Assembly (NCBI RefSeq): GCF_964204645.1
Contig: NC_134028.1
Coordinates: 21,302,153 to 21,366,152, forward strand
Reading direction: 5' to 3'
From: Tubulanus polymorphus
Taxonomy: Eukaryota > Nemertea > Palaeonemertea > Tubulaniformes > Tubulanidae
DNA length: 64,000 bases
In this document: positions 11,921 through 23,164 of the stretch, piece after piece
Layout of the letters: each line of letters starts with the position of its first letter
How positions within the stretch are numbered: position 1 is the first letter of the stretch
The notes under the pieces: generated by a model
Told to the model about the DNA's origin: nothing
The model's input: only the letters and a program-made list of their open reading frames with translations
The model's database searches: none
Program-made: the position numbers and the translations under genes

Positions 11921-14040
11921 GCGTTAAATATGGAATTTAACACAGTTGAATCATTGGTATTTTTGTGAGGGCAAAAATAATCCGACTGATTTGTTGTCCC
12001 GATGGATATCTGCTAAGAATTCGGAAAAAATGATTTGTGGTGGTATGGCCCACAATTCCTATTGTCTGGTCATTACGAATCATTTGTAATGTTGAATAAG
12101 ATTGATATGGATTCTCGCAATAATCAGATAGCTGTAAATACTGTAGAGATTTCTCATAAGGCTGGTTTATGTCGACGCCTACCGACTCCTACCGATGCAA
12201 CTGAGAGCAACCGCGATCGCAGCCCAGCTTTTGTCGACTGCGCTCCGATTCGCAGCAACTGAGGCCGACTAGCGGGATCGAGATCCACCCAGTTGCTTTC
12301 CTGCTTATGTCGGTTACGATTACTGGCAACTGCAACGGCTCAGATGGTCACGTGATAAGCATTTTGAGAATAAATTTGAATCATTTTGAATTTTTGGGAA
12401 GTATATTTCTATTAGAAAAGCTATTTCTTTAAGATCTTTATCTTTCTGATTCTGTTTTGAATACGATGTGCTAGCGACATCATATAAAGATGGCCGCTCA
12501 CACCATAATTCTACCAATTTCGTTTCTAGATCTTCGGTCCAGTCACCTGCCGTGCTGAAGGTTTGGTTTGCGTTTTGAACTACTTGAATTTGAAAGTTTA
12601 TGACGAATGACGCTAACTAGCGGTCATGATTTGTACTATGTATATGCAGTCTCTTATTGGCTGGAACCCCTGCGCTCAGTTCTGTCGCGTCGCACATGAG
12701 CTTATGTCGGTTGCGATCGAAAGCAACTGTCCGCCTACCGTAGGCCGGAGTAGAACATGGGCAACTAGCCGGGTACGGCTTGCGACGAGTCGGTAGGCGT
12801 CGAGTTGTCGTCGCAAGCAGGCTTATGTCGAACCGATAGAGCACCAACTGGTGGCCTCTCGTAGGCCGCTAGTTGCCGCTGATCGGCGATAAAACCAGTT
12901 GCGTCGGTAGGCGTCGCGTTGCTTGTCGACATAAGCCAGCCTATAAAGACGTTGTTAATAACTTGAACAATGCGATCGAAATCGACCGTTTCGACTCATT
13001 TACCAATCTCTTAAAGGTTACGTCATATGTTCCCCGTTTCGTGGATACGAACAAAAATTGTCGAAAGTACTTTGGTGCAATTAGTGTTGAGGAGATCGAA
13101 AGAGCGGAGAGATTTTGGGTACTTAGTTATCAAGGGTTCACTTTGAGAAGTTGTCAAAACGGGAAAAGTAAACTACCAGCTATCGCTCATCAGCTAAGAT
13201 TATATCTTCTGATGGGGTTTTTCGTTGGGCGGGGAGAATTCAGAAGGCTATGTTACCAGAATCAACTAAATACCCATCTTTGCAGCCTAAGTATAACAAC
13301 TTCACAAGTTTGTGTATAAAGTATGCTCATTGTACAGTCATGCATCAAGGGTTAATTGACACGATGTGCTTTATTCGGCAGTGATACTGGATAACATGCA
13401 TTAAGAGGAGAAGTGATTGCATTGTATGCAAGTTAATCAATTGAATGCCTTTTAAGCTACCTGTTCCAGCCCCGTTGCAATCAGTACGCATGCGCGAGGC
13501 GCACCCATTTGTTACGTTTGTCAGGTGTAGTTTACACTGGTGCTCTGCATGTTAAAAGTTTTGTTTTTCTAATCAACAGTTAAAAACCTATAAAAACCTG
13601 TCTTTTCACTTGCGCAGTTACGCGTGTGATACATCTCGAGCTGGTTTCAGATCTGAGTACGGATTCTTTCCAACAAGCATTTCGTAGGTTCTCAACACAT
13701 CGCAGCTTGCCTAGAACCTTGATTAGTGACAATGCGTCAAATTTCGTGTGCGCTTCGGACGAACTTTCTTTATTATTCAGAGATCCTTTAATCAAGTAAT
13801 CAAAGGCTTAACGCCCCGTAGAATGGCGTTTTATTCCAAAAAGTGCCCCATTGCACGGGGGATTTTGGGAGAGATTGGTCGGTTGGTTAAGTCTTGTCTA
13901 AAGAAAGTTCTCGGTCGAGCTCTCGTTAGTTTTGAAGAAATGTGAAGAACACTTGTTGTGGAGTGTGTGTCAATTTTAAATGATCGTCCAATAACACATG
14001 TTTCTTTAAGTATTGTGTGAACCATTATCAAAAAAGGTTA
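11921..14040 (+). pseudogene. BEL/Pao remnant: RNase H end and integrase
   Basis: Plus-strand frames continue the BEL/Pao Pol. GKNNPTDLLSRWISAKN (about 11,965-12,020) is the conserved RNase H exit motif. After a MITE (12,159-12,942) the frame resumes with FTNLLKVTSYVPRFV and ISVEEIERAERFWVLSYQG. Near 13,340 is IKYAHCTVMHQG, the integrase zinc-binding region. At about 13,595-13,735 is LFTCAVTRVIHLELVSDLST then LISDNASNF, with the first two catalytic aspartate regions. At 13,825-13,930 is SAPLHGGFWERLVG, carrying the catalytic glutamate. Stops and shifts throughout show it is inactive. Confidence 0.85.
12159..12942. mobile_element. 784 bp MITE with 3 bp target duplication
   Basis: Terminal inverted repeats AGGCTGG...CCAGCCT extend into TTATGTCGAC/GTCGACATAAG, flanked by ATA on both sides (12,156-12,158 and 12,943-12,945). 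Removing one ATA and the element restores the BEL/Pao frame across the site. The interior is GC-richer and carries several shuffled inverted copies of GCCTACCGAC and CTTATGTCGG units. A 3 bp duplication fits PIF/Harbinger-type insertion, but the superfamily is uncertain. Confidence 0.7.
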
Positions 14041-14908
14041 ACTACCTAACCACATCCTAAAGTAGATGAAGAATCTGTAGATGATCCAAATTACGGTCAA
14101 ACCGGGTTAAACCATCAGCGTATCACTCGCCGTGCTCAGCTTATTTCTCAGTTTTGGTCAAGATGGCACCACGAATATCATTATCATTATTTGTTGAAAA
14201 TAATGTATTGTTAAACTGAATGTGATATATTGAAAAAGATAAGTGTGTCGGATAATCCTGCAATAGAGCATCGAGTTTCACGACTGATTATCTTATAATC
14301 GTTATATCTGAGGAATAAATATTGAGGGAGTGCTGTTCTCTTCTGATAAGAGAAACTACGTTGTCCGTTTTACGGCTCTATATTTCGTCTGCTCACCAGG
14401 GAAACTACGACACGATCTAGCGACACGAAATATTGATGTCTCATTATATTCATTTAATGTCAAATTGCGTAATTTAAAGCATTTGACTCCGAACCATAGC
14501 ACTTAAAATTGGAAATTATACGTAAAATCAATTTTTTATTTCCATTTAGTCTATTGTTGTTTTAGAAATTATATTATTTTCGAGCTTTGCCTAAAACTCG
14601 TTTCGACATAGTCAAAATCAACATTTTATGATGATAACAGCACGTAATTTCGTTGTCATCTGCGCAGTGTTGCAGCGGGTCTAGAATGAAATGTCCTTTT
14701 TCTTTACTACGTGTAGAAAAAGACATTCATGTAACTTTTTACGCTTATGTAATTGCGATGCGAGTGTGTTTTGTACTTTTCACAGAAGAAATAAACTAAC
14801 TTTCAAAAAATAACAACCAGCCAACTACTGAACTGAAAGTGAATTTATAGTTCTTCTTTACCGATCTTAATTCATTAAAGCTTAAAGGTTTGTTATATCT
14901 ATTCGTAT
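14041..14908. other. Non-coding stretch
   Basis: No gene, RNA or repeat seen beyond AT-rich sequence and the probable 3' side of the peptide gene read from the minus strand. Confidence 0.4.
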
Positions 14909-15091
14909 CTATTTACGGCATTTATAAAAGCAGTCCTTCCTGAGACATTGACCGTAGCAGAATTCTTGACTGAATGGTTGCATCCTACATCCCGAACTGC
15001 AGTTCATAGTGCATAGGTAGCATGAAACCCAGTCACCGTTAACAACCGCAGCGCTCGCAGCGACCATAATCAGAACTAAAATAAACACACA
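14909..15091 (-). CDS. Last exon of a secreted eight-cysteine peptide
   Basis: On the minus strand a TTTTTTTCAG acceptor precedes a 183 nt open exon ending in TAG (14,909-14,911). It encodes 60 residues: a hydrophobic stretch (FILVLIMVAASAAVV) that completes a signal peptide, a likely cleavage site after VNG, then a short basic mature peptide. The mature part has eight cysteines spaced C-x2-C-x3-C-x3-C-x9-C-x3-C-x4-C-x3-C and ends FYKCRK. The paired CxxxC spacing suggests a disulfide-stabilised helical hairpin (inference). Exon 1, with the initiator Met, should lie upstream at higher coordinates; I could not fix it. Function unknown; such peptides are often defence, venom or signalling molecules. 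Confidence 0.6.
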   Translation of the reverse strand, partial: CVFILVLIMVAASAAVVNGDWVSCYLCTMNCSSGCRMQPFSQEFCYGQCLRKDCFYKCRK

Positions 15092-17228
15092 CTGAAAAAA
15101 ACGTTTAAATGCTTCAACACATTTTACAGTAATGACGAAAGAAACTTTTCACATTAGGCCGCACCAAAAGAAAACCAATATATCGTCGTATCATCATTTT
15201 CAGATAAAATATTATTGCCTACCGACCCTTTTTCAAAGTATTATGTGAAATAACTTTCGAAAATATATATGTGGCCGACCGATTACCATACTCTCCATTC
15301 TCGTATTTTTTTTCTTTTTAATCAAATCGTGATGTCGGCACTGAGACCAACATCATAGAAATATTTTATCACATCGGAGTTAACGATTTGATTCTGGAAA
15401 TGGTGCAGCCATGCTCAGACATTGATGGCCACCTTGGATTGTAAAATTCCAGGTGAAATATGTTCAAAATATGGTTTTGTTTATAGTTAATTGTACAATC
15501 ACGTCAACTTCCTTTTATCATAGCGGTCTACTAGCTGCCAATGATATTCCTGACTAAAAATTTGGTCTACAGTTATAAGTATTTACGGCGACCTACCCAT
15601 TTTCAAAAGTAAACCCAAATTCTATTTTCTATAAAAAGAAATTCCCTATCTAACTACCAATTTTGGTGATTGCCTCACCCGAGAAACGTGATTTTTTGGT
15701 GTGGCCTTGTACATTTCAGAAACAACAACTAGATTTAAGGAAAATGTCAGAAACATAAAACAGCGTTCCTGGTGTATAAATTAAACGACTGATTCCCGTT
15801 ATCCCGTGCAATATATTTGCATAATGTTTATCATGTAGATATACTTTCATTTACTACTGACTTTATATGCTATGTACTTGTAAGATCGCAAGTTTGAATC
15901 AAGTAGTTGAGGTGTTTTCGATTCAAAGAAAACTAATGACGGACACTTTACCTTTGATGACATGTTCACAAATTGCTGTCAAAATTTTCGATTTTCCTGG
16001 ATATTTTTGTCGTCAACTGCGCAGATCTCAGTTCGCATTTGTTTTGACGATTGAATGAATCTTATTGTTAGATATATAACGGACGGTGATATTTGATATG
16101 AACGCTCATCCAACCATCTGTTCAAATACAACGGTCTGCTCGGTATTTACGACTGACAAAAATGTCGAAATCATCGAAACCTCAGTCAATAATGAGAAAT
16201 ATATGGTCTCGTTGTAGGCCTACTGAGGCTTATATGTGATCGAGTTGCTGCAAACCATAAATGAGAGTTTGATCGATCAACCTAATCAATAATGTTTATT
16301 CATTAATTCAATATGCTATCTTTCTGGGCCTCGTTGAGCCATAGAATCCGGCCGATACCAATGACGGACTTTGCTTCAATCCAGTAGAGACCAGTTAATA
16401 CCATAAAAAGATACATGTATGTTAACAATGCATTTTGATACTTAAGCATTTGATTGACTTCAGGTGCTGCAACTTCTAATGGTACTTCCTCAGCAGTAGT
16501 TCCACTGATAATTCTTGGTTAGAATTTATCTCAAAGTTCGAATTGATATCGGGTGTATCGGTACAATGGAGGAAGCTGGTCCAATGTACGAGCAATCATT
16601 GCTGGTGGTGTACGTGTGTATATGCAGATTCTATTCAATCTACGAGTAATCATTTGAGATGATTGCTCGTAGATTCGACCATTTCATCCCACGTGAAGTA
16701 ATGTATCATTCGTTACAATCACATGTCGAATGTCGTAATTAGAAACTTGTCACTATTTCACTGAATCGTTGAAGTCGTTTACGGAGATATGAAAATAACT
16801 ATACAATTCATAATTTCAAGAATCATGATAATGCATGTCTGAAATTCAGGCCAGTTCAGTTGGTGGGAAATCGATTACTTTTCAATGGCGATATTCTTTT
16901 TTAGATATGGAATTGTTAAAGTAAACCTGATGGCAATCGATGGAATTTCATGAACACAGGTGGACAGGTGGACGAAGCCCGGTAGCAAATTTTCAAACAC
17001 TCCAGTAGATCTGAAATGCATATGTATATTGATTAAAAAAATAGATTTACTGAATTATTTCTAGATTCCTATTTCAGAACAACAATATAGAGTATCCCGC
17101 ACTCAAAACGGAAAACCAAGAAAAGCCTATCTTTAGTTGAATGATTTATTTCAACGCATTCGACGAAGTGGTCTCTTTATTCTGGATTATATATTCATTA
17201 ATACATTTGTTGTATAACTTAAATATTC
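15092..17228. other. Non-coding stretch
   Basis: No supported gene. The first exon of the eight-cysteine peptide may lie here. A short inverted pair (TACGAGCAATCAT / ATGATTGCTCGTA region, about 16,587-16,673) is the only visible structure. Confidence 0.4.
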
Positions 17229-17300
17229 CTGAAGATGACTATAAGAACATAGACGCAACGTCAAAAAAATCGTTGTCTGAAAGAAACTTTTTGGACTTGT
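17229..17300 (+). repeat. Degenerate Penelope-like tail
   Basis: CCTGAAGATGACTATAAG followed by CATAGACGCAACG resembles the CCTGAAGATGG...CGAAACG block at 20,410, but the terminal GAAA is GCAA. It is probably a decayed copy of the same family. Confidence 0.35.
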
Positions 17301-18174
17301 TTTTCTCTTTTTGTTGTAAAAGATTCTATATGTTATCGTTACAGCACATTCTCGGAGTATTTCATCCGGGGTTCTTACAGATCTGGACACCAAAAATTCC
17401 CTGAAAATTCCCTGATTTTCACTGACCCTTGACCCAAAATTTCCTGATCATCGTCACCAGCAGCAGCAAAAACAACGAGACACCAAAAATCCACATTTTC
17501 TGATTAAATTGTGGTTGTATCGTCGGTGGGGGCTTTTTCTACTCAAGAGGTGTCTTGTGCCAAAAGTAAATACAGAAAATAGATTCAAATCAATCCTTTG
17601 TTATATAGTCACGTGAGTTCTTATCAGCTTGGTGAGCAATGTAAGTATTCTTACATAGCAAGAGTTTCTCGTTGAGATCAGCTTCAAACTGCTTCACTTC
17701 ACACGATTTGTCTTTATAAGTCTTTCGGTGCGAATTTGATTTTGCAACTAAGCTACGAATTATGTACAATTTGGAGCAATAAAGAATAAATGTAAATGTA
17801 AATGTAAAAATGTACGAAGTTCCACTCGCTACATTTTCTGCTCAGAGGTTATTCCCAAAACAAGCGGATCATTAATTGCTATAACCACGGTTATTAGCGT
17901 TATCGGTTTTGTAATTATTCTAAAGTAGTTATATACAATAATACGTGTATTTAGTGTTTATTTGTTCACAGTGGAAATTATGTCATTATGTTATTTGTCT
18001 CCACTGAATCCAACCGGACTCAATCATCATTTCAGTTGTACGTAGTAAACGTCGATAACATCCAAATATTCGGTGGTTTTCCGAGCTCGGAAAAAGCTGA
18101 AGTGCGAACGATAGAAATATCGTTTTCAATCGTGTCTGATTTTTCACGTGGATATTCAAAACGAACTGTGAAAA
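17301..18174. other. Non-coding stretch upstream of the secreted-protein gene
   Basis: Mostly AT-rich. It includes a (TGTAAA)n-like tract near 17,790 typical of a retroposon tail. The promoter and 5' leader of the gene beginning at 18,175 should be at the right side; no clear TATA box is visible. Confidence 0.4.
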
Positions 18175-19580
18175 ATGAAGCGAACATTCGTATATGTTCT
18201 CATTGTGGAGGTCATCATCTCTACATCGACCCCGATCGCAGGTACTTTTTCGAATCTACATTTTTGCTAGCTTAAGAGTGAAGACGGGAATTAAACCGTA
18301 TAATTCGAATATTGATTAATAAAAACAATTAGAAATGGCTAGATATCGTATATTAACCATTAACTTGGGGTTCTCATATTAAAAACTGAATCTTGTTGAC
18401 GAGTTTTGATTGTATGTAAGAGAACTTCTAGATACGCTAAGTCTAATATATAACTATATTATATATCTATATATCCTATACATAACTATTTAGAAATTAT
18501 AGGTAGTTTTATCTGTGCGTGACTTTTCTCAAATCTAAAGTTGTATTCATTTTTCCAGCTACAAGACGCGATAATATCATCAACTCAACAACAATAGAAG
18601 AAGTACAAAGTAATAGCAATAGCAAGAGCAATAGCGAGGAAGACGACTGGACCTATAGTAACAGTAAAGAAGGCGCCCTCGTGGCGACTGAAACAAACAG
18701 TTTTGATTTCAACGAATCGAATCCAAACTTATTTGCGGCTTGCGATGGTTTGGGACACAATTCATTTCTGGCCTACGCCCGTCGCTTCGCAAAAACTATT
18801 CACCTATTCTATAACGAAGATCGTGTCCGCAAAATTACATTGGGTGATTCAGTTTACGGCATCGCGTGCAATAACCAGTATCTGTACGCTTTGACCGGAC
18901 AATTCTACGTGAAACGAATAACGTTACGAGTTTTCACGAACGGCGATGCGTCCACTGAGCGAACCGATGTCGTTGATGATCTTCACAGTTACAAAAACGG
19001 CGTCCAGCCATCTAATATAATCATTAAAAACGGAGTGATGTTTGTACAGTTTAGTTACTGGATCAGTCGTTGGCCGCTTAACGATCCCGCTTCTGATATC
19101 AGCTTAGTGTCCAGGGAGGGCGCTACCAAATTGAAAATACCACGTGGAGAATTTAGCGAACCGGGAAACCTAGCCATCAACTCCAACAATCGAATGTTTC
19201 TAGCTCGTAATCCCAGGGGTTATCTATACATGTTATCCACCGAAGGTAAAGTCAAAAGTAAATTAAGTCTAGGCGAAGCAATCGCGGAAGCTGGATTCAA
19301 TAAGTCGGCATCACTATCAGGCCCGTATTTGTCGTGTTTGGGAGACAAGTCTCAGTCATTGTTAATGTCTGTCAGTGATTCGCATCATTACAAATCAGCT
19401 GTTATTGAAATTCGCTACAATTCTGAAAAGTTGTTCGATTCGAGAACGATTCTGAAAATGGACAATGTTCAAACGGGAAGTTTGGTGAGCGTTCTCCATA
19501 TTTTCGGCGTTGCTGGTTATTATCGAGATTCGAATACAGCGAAATACAAGATGGTCGTGTATGCAACCAATCATCATTAA
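18175..19580 (+). CDS. Secreted protein, two exons, propeller-like domain
   Basis: Exon 1 (18,175-18,241) encodes a signal peptide starting MKRTFVYVLIVEVII and ending near TPIA. A phase-1 intron (GTACTT...TTTTTCCAG, 18,242-18,558) joins it to exon 2 (18,559-19,580), giving 362 residues. After a polar acidic linker (residues about 28-70, rich in Ser, Asn, Glu) comes a region of about 290 residues with repeated short beta-type segments (SVYGIACNNQYLYALTG, PGNLAINSNNRMFLARN, GPYLSCLGDKSQSLLMSV). This pattern suits an NHL/SMP-30-type beta-propeller, but I do not recognise the family. There is no membrane segment, so the product is likely extracellular. The upstream in-frame extension of exon 2 to 18,519 is intron. 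Confidence 0.75.
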
Positions 19581-20409
19581 ACTTGATTCTTTCAGACGTG
19601 AATTATCATATGTTCTTAATTTTCGAATGTTCAAAGAGTTATTTTCTATTCGAGAGAGAACTAAAATAAATGTAGTACGTGTATTGATCATTCGGGAATT
19701 CTATTCTTTTTGGGGTCGTATGGATGATGGCTTGTTCAAATTGGCATTCTTCATTTTTTGTCGATTCGGGGAGTAATGCGCAAAGTGGCTGACATTGAAA
19801 TCCCACACTTGGAAGAATCGCTGAAACTCCTCTCGTGATATTTGCTCTTTATCTTGTTCACGTTCATCAATGTTATGGTTTGTAGTAGTTGGAAGCAGTT
19901 TTCAGCATTTTCAGTGCGGATTAAGTAGTACTTTTTAGAAGATTGCGCTCATGATGGACATTGTAACTGCTCATCGTGATCTGTCAAACCACCATCTGAA
20001 CAAACTGATCCTGCACACGTATATACGCTTATCTTTTTAACCATAATGAAAAATAGGATTTTACCAAATTGGAATAATTTCTTTTTTAAAATGACTTTTT
20101 AAATCTTTATTAACTGAGAGAACAATTTCATTTATACATCGTTAAGCCGCCACAGTAAATCTTGCGAGTCACATCTTGACCGCCTAGTGCTGCCCCTATG
20201 CACAACGAAAACGTGAACTTACATTTTACTCGCTTGCCAGACACTTGGAACGGCTCGGTGGACAAACTATTCAGCAATTTGCGGGCATTCCGAGAAATTT
20301 CTGAACACTGCTGAAACCACTCACCTGGCATTTATCTTTCCATACAATCTCATTTAATCATAAAATCTCGATTATAATAATTTACTCAAATGACAAATGT
20401 CATCAAATC
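19581..20409. other. Non-coding, with one possible minus-strand exon
   Basis: The 3' side of the secreted-protein gene. On minus, 20,128-20,331 is open for 67 codons and contains splice-like signals (GTGAGTGG, GTAAGTTC), ending IYCGGLTMYK. No domain is recognised and expression is unproven. Confidence 0.3.
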
Positions 20410-20520
20410 CTGAAGATGGCTTATTAGGATATAGTCGAAACGAATAAACCACTTACTCAAGGAAAGATTGTCGGACTTTATTTTTCGTCATAATTGTGGG
20501 ATTCTCTGCATAATCGTCAC
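20410..20520 (+). repeat. Penelope-like tail with hammerhead-like core
   Basis: CTGAAGATGGCTTATTAGG then ATAGTCGAAACG fits CUGANGA-stem II-GAAA with a weak stem. The following block (AATTGTGGGATTCTCTGC ... ACAGATATAGTGTC) aligns with that after the copy at 8,873, so the two belong to one repeat family. Confidence 0.45.
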
Positions 20521-20637
20521 AACACAGATATAGTGTCTTCTTTATCGTTGTAGTGTTGTTACAGTTGACAGTCAGACTTCAGTTTGCTTGTTTCACGATC
20601 TGCTTTCTCACTAACATGTTGATTACTTGATTGACAG

Positions 20638-20739
20638 GACTTGACAAAATTGACCATGAAAAAAATCATCGATTCTTTCGATGTGCTAAACGTTTACGAG
20701 ACCAAAGATTCTACACAAACAAATTGGACTATAACCACT
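20638..20739 (+). other. Possible internal exon with consensus splice sites
   Basis: A 102 nt segment is bounded by TTGATTGACAG and GTAAGTAG and is open in two frames; one reads DHEKNHRFFRCAKRLRDQRF. A second acceptor (AATTTCAG) at 20,886 precedes another short open stretch to a stop near 20,990, but the reading phases do not join cleanly. It may be a decayed or partial gene. Product unknown. Confidence 0.25.
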
Positions 20740-21433
20740 GTAAGTAGCAACTACTAGGTCGAATTAGCGTCGAAAACTGACACAAACGGGTAAGATTTCG
20801 AAATCAAAGAACAGATACAGTTGGATAGTCGATCGAATTTACAGAGGTTTTTGTTCGAATTAGTGCGTAATAGGAAATTTCAGTATTCCGTCCAACTTGA
20901 ACCAACAAGCGGCTGATTATTTCCCTTGCCGTTTCATTACATTTAGAAGGGTCTCAGATGATTGGGTCGTTTTCCACGTGTAAATTAGTCCGAACGATTT
21001 TTTGTTTGTGGCTATTATCAATTGAATAAGTCATTTCTAATTAGTAGAAATGATATCTGAATGGACCTGATCTGAACTTGATGTACATTCATTAAAGGCA
21101 TTTATTTATGTTAATAGTACATGTACATACGTTAACGCGAGCACGCACAGTCTTGAGAGTTTGATTTACAGTTCCATAGGCTTCCATGCATTTAAAATAT
21201 CATTTCGTATCTTTTACGGTTAAACCTCCAGCGTGACGTTGGCGCCATTTTTGACCGCATGAGTGTACGGTTTACTACCGCTAGGCATATACACTCTCTC
21301 TAATCCGCCACGAACGCAGCTTTCGATTTTCCGCCAAGTGACGTATCCGCCATCCACCACGTGACGTATCCGCCATCCACCACACAAATTTCGGAACAAA
21401 TCTTATAACATTACATGTTCGATAATCCGCTAC
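20740..21433. other. Non-coding stretch
   Basis: No gene seen. A 23 bp unit beginning GTGACGTATCCGCCATCC is tandemly duplicated at about 21,338-21,382. Confidence 0.4.
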
Positions 21434-21581
21434 GGGCGACAATTCCGTTCAAAAATCGGCGTTTCGTCTTATTGTCTGTATCTTGATAAAATGTCATAGT
21501 TATCGTCAAGATGTCTAGGTGTAACGTCAAATTGTGTCGGCTAAATGACACAACGCTGATTTTTGAAGGGAACTGTCGCCC
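21434..21581. repeat. Small palindromic MITE-like repeat
   Basis: GGGCGACAATTCCGTTCAAA (21,434) and its near-complement ending CTGTCGCCC (21,581) are inverted arms about 30 bp long. An inner inverted pair (CAGCGTTG-like and TGTCATTT-like segments) gives a cloverleaf-like fold. No coding. Confidence 0.55.
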
Positions 21582-22813
21582 ATACTCAACCTTCAAAAAT
21601 ATCTATCGCATTTTAGTTACCGGAGTACAAATTTACTTATCGGCAACAATTAGATTACAGCACTTCACTGAAAGCTAGACTAGATGGACAGCGGTAGATG
21701 TACCAGCATAAATTGAAAATTTTTCCGATCTTTCAAATTGTCAATCTAAATAGTATACTATAATGAATCATTTTATGGCAATAGTAGAAAATTCTTGAAA
21801 AAGTGTCAGTTACCCTTTAAACTAGTGTCAGAGTATTTTGAATAATCTCTCATCTTTTTATTAAATAAGCAGAGTTCGATAAAACAGATCATCAAAGTTC
21901 TAACTACAAAAACTACATCGAACGAATATGTTTTGAGCTAATTTCGAGCGTCTTGAAGAAAACGAACATTTCTAAAATTCACTCATCTACCATGCTCGTT
22001 AATCCGACCAAATCACGGAGGTCCCGATAGTGCCGAGTAACCGGGAATCGTCTGTATAACACATTTTGTGATATCGGTAAACATAACTCATTCATACGTT
22101 TACCGGTACAGCTTCAGTATTCAAAATTCGGCTTCGGTATTCAAAAAAGTCACCACCAAATTTTTTGGTGGCGATTTATCGGGGATGTTTTAATGTGTAT
22201 TTGTATCGAGATGCTGTACAGAAATGTATTGGCGGTGGCGGTAAATGGTAGGGGCATTGTCGGGTTTTTTTCAGTTCAGATTTCAACCTAATCTTCCTTA
22301 CATTGCGAAACTTGGCGGTATGCGGGTGGCCCTTTATGGGAGGGCGGTATATTTCGCATCTCGTTTCGCATATAGGAAATCCTTCGTCCTTTATCACTTT
22401 TTCGTTGAGAGTTTCCTCGATTTCAAAATTCCTTACTGATACCAGGCACTTCAAGCAGGTTCACGTGTAATTATGACATCATCTTTTATTACAACGAGAA
22501 AAACAATCTTTGAATATAATATTGAGTACATTAATGGATCATCATTTTTCTGTATCTTAAAGTATTGTTCTTCATCTCAGCTGTCCTTCCATCCTTTCGT
22601 CCGTTCAAGACCCCACCGCCAGCTTCCTTGTCGACGCAACGCAATCCTTTTGAATTACAGAGCATCGTCATCCCGCATCACCTAAAAATATAAGAAAAGA
22701 ATTGAAACGCACAACCGGAACGACCTCACACGATGTTTGGCCATACACTGATCATATCTTAGTCAGGACAGCTTAATAGGGGAACCCAATCTATATGAAA
22801 CACTGCTACTTAC
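21582..22813. other. Non-coding stretch, possible 3' UTR on minus
   Basis: No supported coding region. A short hairpin CCACCAAATTTTTTGGTGG lies near 22,150. The segment up to about 22,690 on minus begins after a TTATATTTTTAG acceptor and may be a 3' UTR exon of the gene suggested at 22,814-22,896. Confidence 0.3.
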
Positions 22814-22896
22814 CGAATTTCACGGTCACTTAAAACACCACTTTCTCGTCGACGAGATCAACCTTGAAAGCGCTGCTGTTACCACTCAGCACCACC
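22814..22896 (-). CDS. Possible terminal coding exon
   Basis: On minus an acceptor (ATTATTTCAG) opens a short frame VVLSGNSSAFKVDLVDEKVV ending F-stop (TAA 22,830-22,832). Seventeen bases further is a strong GTAAGT donor (22,813-22,808) and then an acceptor before 22,682, consistent with a 3' UTR intron. The peptide looks coding but the family is not recognised, and upstream exons were not found before the mobile-element zone starting at 23.1 kb. Confidence 0.3.
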
Positions 22897-23164
22897 CTGA
22901 AATAATACAATTATAAAACCGATAGTTTCTGTATGGGCAATTATCACTGCACCCAATAGTTAAGAGAGTTACCCAGTTTATCCCCTAACGATTTCAATAC
23001 AAATGGTAATATAGTTCCTCGCCCTCAGCGTACACCTTAACTAGGCCTATGCGTTCAATCATTTTCTCCTTGATTGATCCTCTAATTATACCGGTCATCC
23101 CATCTATAATCAATGTAAACCTCTACTCAAAATTGAATTTGAATTCTCGCGCGAGAAAACCAAA

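Noticed and set aside
12617-13319. Frames starting inside the 784 bp MITE
   Set aside because: They run from MITE sequence into BEL/Pao sequence; only the BEL/Pao part is ancestral coding.
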